Source: Diatrype stigma (lineage: Eukaryota > Ascomycota > Sordariomycetes > Xylariales > Diatrypaceae). From it: a DNA stretch of 64,000 nucleotides. Each line of letters begins with the position of its first letter. Within the stretch, counting starts at the first letter, position 1. A program made the translations under genes and the position numbers. The notes beneath the pieces were generated by a model. That model did not search any database. It had not been told where the DNA came from and saw only the letters and a list, made by a program, of their open reading frames with translations. Below are positions 22,561-33,947 of this stretch, piece after piece. The stretch covers positions 868,001-932,000 of the forward strand of contig JAKJXP020000003.1 of NCBI GenBank assembly GCA_022225965.2. The letters are read 5' to 3'.

Positions 22561-24677
22561 ATGGCGCGCCACTCATCACATGATGTTTCCCCGAGCCCGT
22601 ACGTTAATAATCACAGATGGATTAGCCCCCAGCCACCTCGCCAGGCATGTGATATCTGCAGGTTCGTACTATCATCCGGTGTTCGGATGCCACCTCCGAT
22701 TTGCTATCTACCACAGACTGACCTTGGATATCATAGAGAGCGCAAGGTCCGCTGCGATCGGGCTGAACCAAAGTGTAGTCGATGTACCCGCCTTGGCCAG
22801 TCGTGCGGCTACGAAGGCCGACGTCGCCTATCGCGCGACGACTTACCGGGCCAGGTTCTCCAGCTCCAAGACAGGCTGGCTAAAGCGGAAGCCCTGCTGT
22901 TAGCGCCACGCGTTCACGTGCCCCCTATCGTGACGGAGGCTGAGATGACACCGGCACCGATGACCTTGGATCGGTCCACCAGCGTAGCCCAGTATACTAT
23001 GTCGTCTCCTCCGGGCATGTCGCAACACCTGTCTCCTGGTAGTCAAGCCGGTGGGCACGGAGAGGCCGCTCAACTACAGGACGGCGCTTCCATCACCCCG
23101 GCCGAAAGTATTTTCAATGAGGACGGACTTTTCTCCAGCCAAGAGGATGGTGCTAGTTGTTGGCTAGACCTATCTGTAGACTGGTCCACCTTCTCAGTCC
23201 CTACCCTGGAGACGCAGACTCCGGCAGTTGAGGCGTCGGCCTCCCTAGCGGAGGCATCAGCTTCGCTTTTTGGACAGGACGGTACTGAGATTTCTGTTGA
23301 AGACCTGGCTGTTCTCCATGGGAACTATTTCAACATTATCTATTACTCTCTCCCTTTCCTGAACAAAGGTCGCTTTCTATCCGAGCTTTCCACCCACGCA
23401 GGTTTTCCTTCAACCGAGGCTTTACGTTTTGCTGTCGCTCTCATCGGTTGCACGGTATCGCCCCAGTATGCTTATTTAAAGCAAGAGCTGTACACTCTGG
23501 CTCGTAATTATGTCGAGAAATGCGAGCGCGGCGCTGATGATGCAGACGCTGCTAATATCAACTTGTTACAAGCTCTACTCCTCATCATCAGGTTTGAGAT
23601 AATCGACCACAAGCTGACCAGAGCCTGGATTACACTCGGCCGTGCTGTGAGGATATCTAAGCTGCTTAATTTACACCGCATGGACCGTGAGACTATTCAA
23701 GGCCACTTGGCCCCGGCATTACAACTACCGTTATATCCCACCCAGGATCCACTCCAATTGGAAGAACGAAGGCGCTCATTTTGGCTTCTGTATATACTCG
23801 AGAGCTACTTCCGGACCCGGACGGGCATGGAATGTGAGCTTGGTGACTCTGACGTAAGTTCAAATGAATATGAATCCACACACATGTGAGCAAAGAGGAC
23901 TGAGTATCTTCCTAGATGTTCGACGTCTACTTGCCGTCCCCGGGCTTACTGGCACCAGAATTTCAACCTGCAAAAGGGGTGTTCATCCGCGATGCCAGCG
24001 CAGAGTCGTGTATAGAACTTTCATCCTATGCAGGTTGTATCCTGATGGTAGAGCTGGCGCTGAGGTGTTTCGACCACATGCGGGACCTCGAATCGAGCAC
24101 GCCAAAGCACGGGTTTTGGGACAGCCACTACGCGCTGGTCCAAAAGACCGACCAGCGCTTCGTCATGCTGCAGGCGCATCTGAACGCGAAGTCGCTGCGC
24201 GAAGACCCCATAGCCTTCAGCCTGTACATGAACCTGCGTGCCACCGAGATAGCGTTCCACGAGGCGGCCATTGCGCAGGCGCAGAAGCAGGGCCTCCCGA
24301 TGATGATGGCCGCCGAGAGCCAGAGGCGGTCCATGCTGGCGGCGGGCAAGATCGCAAACGCGGTGCGCCTCAACTACCCCACCCAGCGGGCCGAGCGCGA
24401 CATCTTCATGCTGCAGGCCACCTTCATTGCCTGGCCGCTCGTCATGGCCATGAAGGCCTTGAGCCTGCAGCTCCTCGCTCCTCCGGCCCAGGCCCAGGCT
24501 CAGCGCAGAGACCAAGACCAGGCTTTGAACGGGGTAGAGCTGTCGCTGCGGCTGCTGCTCTCGGCGCTGGATTGCGTCGAAGACGCCGGGGGCTACTGGC
24601 ATAGCTCGGTGGCGGCCGTGGCTAGGATCTTGCAGGAGTGGGATGAGAAGAATGGCGCGTTCGACATGACTTTGTGA
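22561..24677 (+). CDS. Zn2Cys6 transcription factor with fungal_trans domain
   Basis: Three exons, 22561-22661, 22737-23853 and 23916-24677, give 659 residues. Splicing the 75-nt first intron assembles the zinc cluster CDICRERKVRCD followed by PKCSRCTRLGQSCGY (residues about 30-60), the six cysteines that hold two zinc ions and bind CGG half-sites. A coiled-coil linker (LQDRLAKAEALL) follows. The middle (about residues 255-400: NYFNIIYYSLPFLNKGRF, then RAWITLGRAVRISKLLNLHR) is the fungal-specific regulatory domain. The first intron is a multiple of three without stops, so its retention would keep the frame but break the zinc cluster. The next gene on the same strand is a GMC oxidoreductase 2.4 kb away; a local regulatory link is possible but not shown. 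Confidence 0.9.
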
Positions 24678-27058
24678 GATGGGCCTAAACACTATGGCTC
24701 CACACCAAGACTGAGCAACCAGAGAATCGCAGCTTCTCATATATACTATTATGCCCAGAAGTTCAGTTGTGACCACTAAACTTCCATATCGCTTCCGCTG
24801 GTATTGCCAAGAAAAAAAGAAGAAAAAAGAAAAAATAAGTTCCAAAAAAAATAAGAAACCCGCAACATCGCTTGATAGATGATGTCCGCGTCTCCGGTGA
24901 GAGATTTTAACTGCGCACGATCACATAAGCGGTGATGAGAACCAATGTGGATGAATGAGACTCTAAAGATTATCTCAACTGACTACAATAGCGAGTTCGT
25001 TTCGACTATGTACTCTTGGAGGCGAAGCTGGCAGGTCAAGCTAGCTAACGAAACCCTCCAGCACCAAGCCTGTGTGTGTCATCATGACAGGTCCCTGCAT
25101 TGATTCATGTGATATACCCGAGCGACTATCTCGACCACCTCTTAGCTATCTAGTACGACCATTCACATGCAGCCAGAAGTAATGAGACTGAATCCAGATA
25201 CATGTGATATAGACGGTGATAACGACCCATTATTTGAACGTACGAAGAGAAATCATACCAAAATCATAACAGCGTGAGAACTATAGTAGTACAGAAAATC
25301 TCGATATCTTTTCAGCCTCATAATAAGAATGGTACCACTACTTAGCTTATAGTAGTCAGCATCCCCTGTCATGCCTTGTATCCCCGGAGAAAAGACGAAT
25401 GGCTTTGTTTCAACAACTTATGACGAAGTAGACGATGCTGTGCAATGCAACACATCCCCTACCATAATCTTGTATTACCTATGCTATTTGGACCTCACGT
25501 GTCTCGAGGGTTGAGACACCGAATCCGATAACCGAATGAGTGCAACTTTACCATTCCAGCACAGGGACCTAGCGAAAATAATCATGTCATATATTTGCTG
25601 TCGAAAGCCATGTCACGGGAACATGCATTCACCGAAGTTTCGGTCGGTCCGGAATCCCTTTCCCTGTCTTCAGATCTATATACAATATAATATAAGGAAG
25701 GGATCTTGCCTGTCAATTCTTGGGTTGGTGAATCGACAACGTAGGCCAGCCCCGGTCCCCGGATACCCTCTGTTCAGGTTGAGGTGATCCCGGTAACGAA
25801 CCATAAAAACCAAGAAACAATTTATATGGACATATACTGGAGATCCCCGGTTAAGTGTACGAACTGCCTACACAACTAGCCATCCGTCGGATACATGAGA
25901 CACAATCATGTGTGATGGTTGATGATGTAAGTCGAAAATACAAACACAAAGCTGGCATGCAAAGGCGGTAGTCCATCCATCTGTTGGACGCATCGGTGCA
26001 GCAAGTATCTACATTGCTTGTGACTTCGGATCGGACCCCCTATATATTAGCAAGAAGCTATCTGGCTTGTGGGTTGCGTTTATTTAGTGTTATTACCGCC
26101 TGACCCGAACAGTCGGAACGATGGGGTCTGTAGCACAACATCGGACATCCAAGTGTGTTGACGGTTTTTCTTTCCCAGAAAACAACAACATCGTATTGCT
26201 CATTTTCGCTTTTGATGCAACCTCCGCAAAGGAGACACGAGCTTACTACATATGCACGCTCACTAAAAGGTAAGTTGTAACTTTGTGAGCACAGCAGCGG
26301 CACGATCCGGATCAGCGCAGCCGCACGGACAGATTCTACTAGGTAGGGCGTCCGGGCTTATCGTGAGGATCGTCATCCATGTTGGCAAACCAACCACGTC
26401 TCACGGTTGCCGACAATGTACTTCGTAACTCGATTGTATTTCTGCCGTGCCGCGCGGCTACCTGTTACATAGCTTGAGTGAATATATATAGCGGCAAGCA
26501 TTCCACACCTTCCTGATCCCTACACATGTTCTGCTCGAGCCGGAATGCACGTTGTCGTCGACACCGGAGCCAAGGCATGTGGCTTGCGAACCAACTCGAA
26601 GCTAATGCAATGCTAAGGCACCAGCTGAAAAGGCTCGGCCATCAAACAAGCTTTGTGACCTGTTTCCTTGGCTGATAAGGTCCACATACCATGAGATCCT
26701 CACCCAACCATCCGAAGCGCCATTGCTCTCTTCCAATGCCTATTGTAGACAATCTCGCGCGGCGCCTTTTCCGCGTGTAAGTCGGTGATCGCAATTTGCG
26801 CAATGCAGCCCCCAACCTTTCATCGGGTTACGACATATACGAGCACGGCATCATGTTCCTCCCCTATCTGCCCTATAGATACCATGGCATGACCTTGTAT
26901 GGGAGCGAGGTGCCGCTGGCTCCTCGCACGAAACCCATATTGCTATGCTTGCGGCCTCGAGATCTCATCCACTGGGCTGCCGAATCGATACTGCTACCCC
27001 GAGTACGGTCACTAGACACTGATCGGAGGATACCAATTCCATTTACCCTGGGTGAACG
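24678..27058. other. 2.4-kb gene-free stretch
   Basis: No supported coding region, tRNA or repeat array on either strand. The only open frames are short and lack family features. A TATA-like run (TATATATAG) occurs near 26,485, about 570 bp before the GMC start. Confidence 0.55.
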
Positions 27059-28983
27059 ATGGCACTTCCGGCAGTGTGGGATTTCATCGTCGTTGGAGGA
27101 GGCATAGCCGGCACTGTAATATCTAGCCGTCTGCACCAGTACAACAGCTCCCTCCAGATACTGATGATCGAGGCCGGATCTGACGCTAGCAACCGCGCCG
27201 ATCTCCTATACCCCAACACGACCAATGATGTCTACTCTCAATTCACCTGGGCCTACGAGTCAGTGCCACAGGTGCACATGGACAATAGGGTCATCGACCA
27301 GCCAGCTGGGCGTGGGATTGGCGGAGGGTCCATTACCAATGGATGTGAGTACTTATCAGACCCCAGGCGTATTGGAAATGGTATATCTAACACGGGTCGA
27401 CAAGGCCGCTGGTTCAGGGGCGACGCCGCCGATTACAACGATTGGGCAGATCTTGTTGGGGATGATCGGTGGAATTACGACAACATGCTTCCGTACTTCA
27501 AGATGACCGAGGACTGGTTCAGCGAGACGGAGAATGCGGACCAGCACGGCCACGACGGCCCCATCTACGTCACCACGCCTGGCGCCATGAACCGGACCTA
27601 CCCACTGGCCGACGCCGTGGAGGACTCTTGGAAGGCACTGGGCGTCTCCGCCATCCCCGCCGAAGACATGAACGCGGGCAACAACCTCGGCCTGGGGGAG
27701 CTGAACGAGAACCGCATCGACGGCCGTCGTCAGATCGCGAATACCAAGTATTCCCTCGACGGGGTTACGGTTCTGACGGAAACGATGGTCAGCGAAGTTG
27801 TGCTCGACACGGAGGGCGACACGCCTCGGGCTACCGGGGTCGAGCTTCAGAACGGGACGCAGATCTCTGCCAGGGAGGTCATTGTGTCGGCGGGCGCCTA
27901 CAGGTCACCCCAGGTAAGCCATCTCCTGAAGTGTCCAATCTCCCCGCAAACCCCACCCCCTGAACTTCGGGACCGCACCACAGACCGCCGTGTCCGACAT
28001 GTATAGGTATAGGGTTTAACCACAAACTACGAACGTAGATTCTCATGCTCTCCGGCATCGGCCCCTCCGACCACCTGCAGCAGTACGGCATCCCGGTCCA
28101 CGTCGACGCGCCGGACGTGGGGCAGCACTTCGCCGACCACTTCCAGCTGGTGCTGAACTGGCGGCTGCGGGACCCGTCGAAGGGCTACGCCGTCGGGTCG
28201 GACAACCCGCTGTTCTCGGAGCCGCAGTACGGGACAGGCTCGCACATCAGCTGGGTGACGTCGACGACGGGGCCGCGGTCGGGCCTCGCCGCGGCCGTGG
28301 ACGCGGACGACGCCTCCGACCCGAACGGGGGCGGAGACGGGGCCGGCGACCGGCAGCAGAGCCACTACCTGCTGCGCACGACGCAGGCGACGATGGAGAC
28401 GCTGATCGACTACGAGAGCGACCCGAGCGTGCCGGGCGACCACGACGGCGACACGATGATCGCGGCGTCGGCCAACCCGCCCGACGGGTCGCACATCGCG
28501 TCGGTGATGGTGGGGCTGAAGCCGACGTCGCGCGGCACGGTGCGGCTGCGCTCGGCCCGCATCGCCGACCCGCCGCTGATCGACCCGAACTACCTGGCGA
28601 CGGCCGTGGACCGGTGGGCGTGGCGCGAGGGCGTGCGCGGCGTCGTGGCGCTGATGACGGCCCCCAACACGACGCTGGGGCGCGGCGTCGTCGACGGCGA
28701 GACGCCCCCGCCCGAGAACGCGGGCGGGCCCGCCCTGACGACGAGCTCGACCGACGAGGAGATCGAGGCCCGCGTCCGCGCCGCCGGCTACAACACCTAC
28801 CACCCCATGGGGTCGTGCGCCATGGGCCGCGTCGTCGATCCCGCCGACCTGCGCGTCGTCGGCGTCGAGGGGCTCCGCGTCGTCGACGCCTCGGTCATCC
28901 CGATCGCGATCGGGGCGCATACCCAGGCCCCGGTTTACGCGCTCGCCGAGCGCGCGGCCGCGATGATTGCCGGGCGCGCGTGA
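27059..28983 (+). CDS. GMC-family FAD oxidoreductase
   Basis: Three exons, 27059-27344, 27405-27913 and 28039-28983, give 579 residues. Residues 13-18 in DFIVVGGGIAGTV bind the FAD ADP moiety; SITNGCRWFRGDAADY forms across the first splice site and is the second FAD-contacting segment; GAYRSPQILMLSGIGP, the GMC signature 2, forms across the second. Active-site histidines are His520 in YHPMGSC and His559 in AHTQAPVYALAERAA. The family oxidises alcohols, sugars or choline-like substrates with O2 or quinones. There is no signal peptide: the protein begins directly with the Rossmann strand, so it is probably intracellular and possibly part of secondary metabolism. The first intron is 60 nt with no stop, so an unspliced product would stay in frame. 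Third positions of exon 3 are markedly GC-rich. Confidence 0.92.
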
Positions 28984-31279
28984 TATCTACCTACCTGACT
29001 ACTATCCGGGGTCTGACTGTGCACGCAGCAGTCCGTGTTGCTGTTTTGTTTAAGAGCGTTTCGGCGATTTCCCTTTCTTCCCCGATCTTTTCTTCGGTCT
29101 TGGGCACTGGGGGCTGTGTCGGTGTGGTTCGGTCTATGTATAATGCTAGTATAATGCTAATAGCCTGGGCCTATTAATTCTATGGACGCCCGTGGATGAA
29201 TCTGTGGTATAATTAGAGGTACAGAGTTGGGAGTTTGCTGGCGCTATTGTAATGGGAGGTCAAGGGCATCTAGAGGTCTTGGGAAAAGGGGGGCTCATAA
29301 AAGTCATCGGCATATATACAAGGTCTTCTCTTCGACTGGATCATGTGGTCATTCTATGTTCAAGTAACTACTTAAATACGCACCTTGTCCTTTTTGAATA
29401 TCATCGGCGACCGTGTAGTAGTTCATGTCTTGATTCCTTCAAAAACCTCCAGAGAGGCATTGTCTTCAACGGAGTCATTTCATTTCAACGACCTTCGTCA
29501 CTTACACCTTAGTTGGTTACGTCATCTCCCATGAGAGAACAAAAATGTCGACAGGGTAACACGTGAAGAGGTGATAAGTTGTATATGGCCTATGTCCTAT
29601 ACAGGATCTCAGTGTCACACGAAGCTCCAGACTGATGCGACATCGTGTCACCATTCCACGACCCAACAAACCAGCATTTTTTCGCCATTTGCCATTCCAA
29701 CCCAGCCAAGTAGCAAGGGGGCGGCAATGGTCTCGCTCGCGTTAGATAGTCAGGCCATGACCAGCCACACCAGAATGAAGGGATGGGGGGATGGAGGGTG
29801 GCACTGCGGGATCCAACGCCGCCTCCTAGATTGGGAGCGAGCTGCCATGAGCCGCAAATCAGTGGTCGAACCACAACGAATCGGGCTGAGAAGGAAAGGG
29901 GTGTAAATGATGCATATGCCACCGACCAACCGTCCGCGGCTGGGCTCTCGGTTGGTTACTCAAATTTAAACAAACGATGCGACAGCCGAGGCGAGAGTCA
30001 GGTGGGCTATAAATAAGTGGCGGTTTTTATGGGTGAAATTCGAAATTGCTGGTCGTAGTGACGGCGTACCATCGTACCAGCTAATAACCAAGATGTGCGC
30101 ACCGGTGATCGGAGCCATATCAGCACACCTATTTACCTGTGGTATTGTATAGCAGCTTAGGTATGTACTCTTACATGCCAAGTAGGTGTATTTGGGGGTT
30201 TATCGCGCAATGCGGCAGCAATGGGAAGCTCCCGAGCCGTCTCCGGTGTCCAAAATTCACAGGCTTAAAGGCTAAGCTCCATTTCTACAGTGGCCTCCAG
30301 CCCGAAGACCTTAAGGCCTAACTCACGGTATAACTTACCCCCTAGGCACGTCCTAATTACCTGCCCACTATAACTAGGTGTTCCAGGTGACCCATATCCT
30401 GTGCCCCTCAGGCCCTAGGTAACGAAGGTAAACCCCGCCATCATATACATATAGTAGATACAGGGGCCCTAGATACAGGTAGGATACCTCGTACCATAGA
30501 ATACCTCGTACCAAAGGTAGGCATGTGAGGTCAGTAGGTGGCATCGCACATCGCACATCACACTGGCACAATCTTGTATTTACATATCACAATCAGGGGG
30601 GGCTGAGTAGGTTAAGTGGTATACCCGATCCGGGATCCCGCCTGTCAGCCGGAGCACATAATCCTTCCTCTCTGTCTTTCTCTGCACCCTTTCTCCCCAT
30701 CCTTGCCTTGCCCCTTTGGCTTTGGCTTTGGCTTTGGCTTTGATACGGAGAGTGTGCACGAGTTCCTCGCCGCGCCGTAAGCGACGAATCCGATCCATGG
30801 TTCAGCAACAGCAGCAAACCCCTCAGGCCAGAAAGCCGCATCAAGTACCGCGTACCGCCGCCACCTTTACCTGACGCACTCGCTCATTCTGTATATGCGG
30901 GACGGGAGCTATCTACCATTCCGTTACTCAACAGGTGGTGGTGCTGTTGGTGCTGGTGGTGATCCGCGGGAATTCGCCCCTGAGAAGCGGTGAGGATAAA
31001 ACGAACAAGAGCAAAGCAAACCCTTAGCTTTGGTGATTTTCGTTTTCGCTATATCATCTCCTGCTGTTCAACCTGGGCTCCTTTATATCTAGGTATAACT
31101 CTCTCCGCGCTCCACGCTCCACAATCCCTCTATGCGCATTAGCCGCGGCGCGTGAAACCCAAACCCACCGGTTCCACCTGCAATCAATCCTTGACGTTGA
31201 CGCATACACCCATCCCTACTTGCCTACGTACCTACCCAGTCTGCCAGTTGCATACCTGGCCTACATACATCCCGAGGTC
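28984..31279. other. 2.3-kb gene-free stretch with a TTTGGC hexamer run
   Basis: No convincing gene. A short tandem hexamer repeat (TTTGGC) lies at about 30,716-30,741 and a GGTGGT/GCTGGT-rich patch at about 30,930-30,960. The last 200 bases form the leader of the dehydrogenase gene. Confidence 0.55.
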
Positions 31280-33007
31280 ATGGCCGAGCCAACGAACACA
31301 CCGCTGCCAACTGCCCCCGGGACGCCCATCCCCGGGACGCCGCGCTCCGCCTCCCCCGCACCGGGGTACAGCGAGATCAACCCGTCGGCGACAGGGGGGA
31401 TCGCGCGGGGTCCGTCATCCCTGACGGTGCCCATCCCGGTGCACATCTCCGCCACCACCTTGTCGTCCACCACATCCCCGCTAGCACTGTCGTCAGAATC
31501 AGCATCAGCAGAAACGGTACCCGGCTTAGTCGTGCCGCCGGTGCCCCCGGCAGCCAACAACAACAACACAACATCCGACGGCGCCGATGGTAGCAGCGGC
31601 GGTAGCAAAAAGCCCCGGGTCCTACACATCGGCGACCCGATCCGGTACAACCCGGAGACGTGGGCGGACTTCGCCGCGCGGTTCGACGTGGTGCGGCCGG
31701 AAGCGGCGGAGCGGGAGCGGGCCGAGTTCGTAAGGGCGCTGCGCGAGCGCCGCTGGGGCGACTTCCACGCCATCTACCGCCCCTTCTGGGGCTCCGGCGG
31801 CGAGATGGGCCACTGGGACGCCGAGCTGGTCGACCTGCTGCCCGACTCCGTCCGCGTCTTCGCGAGTGCGGGCGCCGGCTTCGATTGGGCGGATGTGAAG
31901 GTGTTGGGCGAGAGAGGTATGTACAGAACAGTCGTCGGTCATTATTGTGTGATATGATGATCATGTATTCGTCTCTTTTTGCATCTGCATCTGCTATCCC
32001 GCTGGCCATTGGTTGCTTCAAACGTTTGATGCCGGGGTAATTCGATCGAGAGGAGGCATCAATGTTCAGGACAAATAGACGTGGCGATGCACGAATGTAT
32101 ATACATGCACGCATGCAGCAGCCCCTGTGACAATATCTGATCTAGTTTAGCTGACTGGCTGACCAACAATATAGGCATCATATACTGCAACAGCGGCCTC
32201 GCAGCCGCGGAGGCCGTCGCCGACTTCGCCGTGGCGATGATCATCTCGACCTTCCGGGCCCTGCCGTACTGCATCGCTTCCGCAACATCTACTACCTCTC
32301 CCTCTACTCCCTCTACTACGCCCCCTCCACCCACCCCCTCCCCATCCACCTTCCGCGCCTGCCACGCCCTCGCCACAGCGCAGTCGCACAACCTCCGAGG
32401 CCACGCCCTCGGCATCGTCGGCCTCGGCAACATCGGGCAGCGGATCGCGCGCCGCATGCGCGCCGCCTTCGGCATGGAGGTGCTGTACTACGACGTGGAG
32501 CGCAAGCCGTCCTCCCTCGAATCCGAGCTCGGCGCCGCCTACCGCGACTCGCTGGCGCGCCTCGTCCGCGAGAGCGACTGCGTCGTGCTGTGCGCGCCGT
32601 CTCCCGCGCCCGACTCCGCGCCCGGTTCCGCGCCCTCGACGATCATCAGCCGGGAGAGCCTGGCGGACTTCCGGCCCGGCGCGCGCCTCGTCAACGTGGC
32701 GCGCGGGTCGCTCGTCGACGAGGACGCGCTCGCCGACGCGCTCGACGCCGGCCGCGTCAGCGCCGTCGCCCTCGACGTCCACGCCGCCGAGCCCCGCGTG
32801 CACCCGCGGCTGGCGGCCCACGCCGGCGCCCGCGCCCTCCTGACCTGCCACAACGCCGGCGGCACCGTCGAGACCCACGCCGGGTTCGAGGAGCTCGGCA
32901 TGCGGAATATCATGGCGGTGCTGGGGGGGCGGGAGGCGATCACGCCGGTGAATCTGCGGTTTCTGCGGAAGAAGGGGGGGCAGGAGGCGGTGACGGCAGC
33001 TGTGTAG
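31280..33007 (+). CDS. D-isomer-specific 2-hydroxyacid dehydrogenase
   Basis: Two exons, 31280-31916 and 32175-33007, give 489 residues with a 258-nt intron. The NAD-binding loop is GLGNIG (Gly295, Gly297, Gly300). The catalytic set is Arg389 (in VNVARGSLVD), Glu418 (in DVHAAEP) and His438 (in TCHNAGG), in the order of the family, which reduces 2-keto acids to D-2-hydroxyacids with NAD(P)H. Typical members have about 330-350 residues; this one carries a Ser/Thr/Pro-rich N-terminal extension of about 115 residues before RVLHIGDPI, and a second Pro/Ser/Thr-rich insert (about residues 254-272) just before the Rossmann domain. Neither looks like a signal peptide. The exact substrate (glyoxylate, hydroxypyruvate or other) cannot be read from the sequence. 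Confidence 0.9.
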
Positions 33008-33947
33008 AACTGTGAAGTTGGTAATAGATGGATTGGGGGGTTGGGAGTGGCAGATAGATGGGTGATGATGATGATGATGAATGATGGAGATGTGGACGGA
33101 AGGGGTGTTGTTATAAGGGGTCACGCGGCAGATCTTTTCCCCATGGAGAGAAAAATTTACAAAACGAAAGACATCTGATCTGGCTGCCCTGGTTTTGCTT
33201 GCCGCATGATGAGGGGGAAATACCCATAGATTGTCCGTTTGTGCTGTTGTTGGTGTTTCTGTAAAGGAGAAGCCGATCGCTTTGAAAAAATACCACCAGA
33301 ATGCTCCTATTTCTACAGTGGATGACAGTCGTTGATACGGTAGATATTCAGGAGGCGAAGAGAGCGTACGCGTGTAAGTATTCAGATTAGGTACCTACAT
33401 ACGTTTGACTCGAATGAGATGACACTTCCTCGTGAACCCGACTCTGGGTGTTGACTCTGGATGGTACCTAGCAGATGCTCAGCGTAGTCTACACTGATAT
33501 CCATGGATGTATGCAACTCAGTAATGCAAATTCACTCGCTACTTCAAGATAGTGCTGGAGATGGATTTTTGCTGTCGTAAAAGAATTCATCGCTGTATAG
33601 TCTACGTAGAGCAAATGATTACACAAGCCTATATATACCTAGGTAGCCAACCATGTAAGCTCTCAGATTAACCAGGACGCTGTTTGTAGTCCCGGGCCTC
33701 TTTGCCGTCTCTCATTTCCTCGCTGCTTTATCCATATCTCTTCTTCTTAGATATCGAAGCGATATAGTATGGATAGGTAGGCGATAAAACAAAACCACGC
33801 ATCACCCAACGAGAAAAACTCCGTAACCTATCCTACCGCTTTATACCCGATCCTTATTATCCTAGAGCTCATCATTCCTCGTGATCATCCAATCCAAGCA
33901 TTAATTGGGGTTTGGCATTGACAACGGCGAGACATCCATGCAGCCAA
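33008..33947. other. Intergenic, convergent 3' flanks
   Basis: No gene seen. A GAT/ATG-rich microsatellite patch sits at about 33,060-33,085 and AT-rich DNA follows. The genes on both sides end here. Confidence 0.55.

Noticed and set aside
28027..28920. Antisense frame of 297 codons over GMC exon 3
   Set aside because: Composition is Arg/Val/Asp-rich without motifs; the plus strand has the complete GMC signature.
755..28983. One biosynthetic cluster joining the monooxygenase pair to the TF/GMC pair
   Set aside because: About 18 kb separates them, holding unrelated genes and a 10-kb degraded transposon; no core synthase is present.
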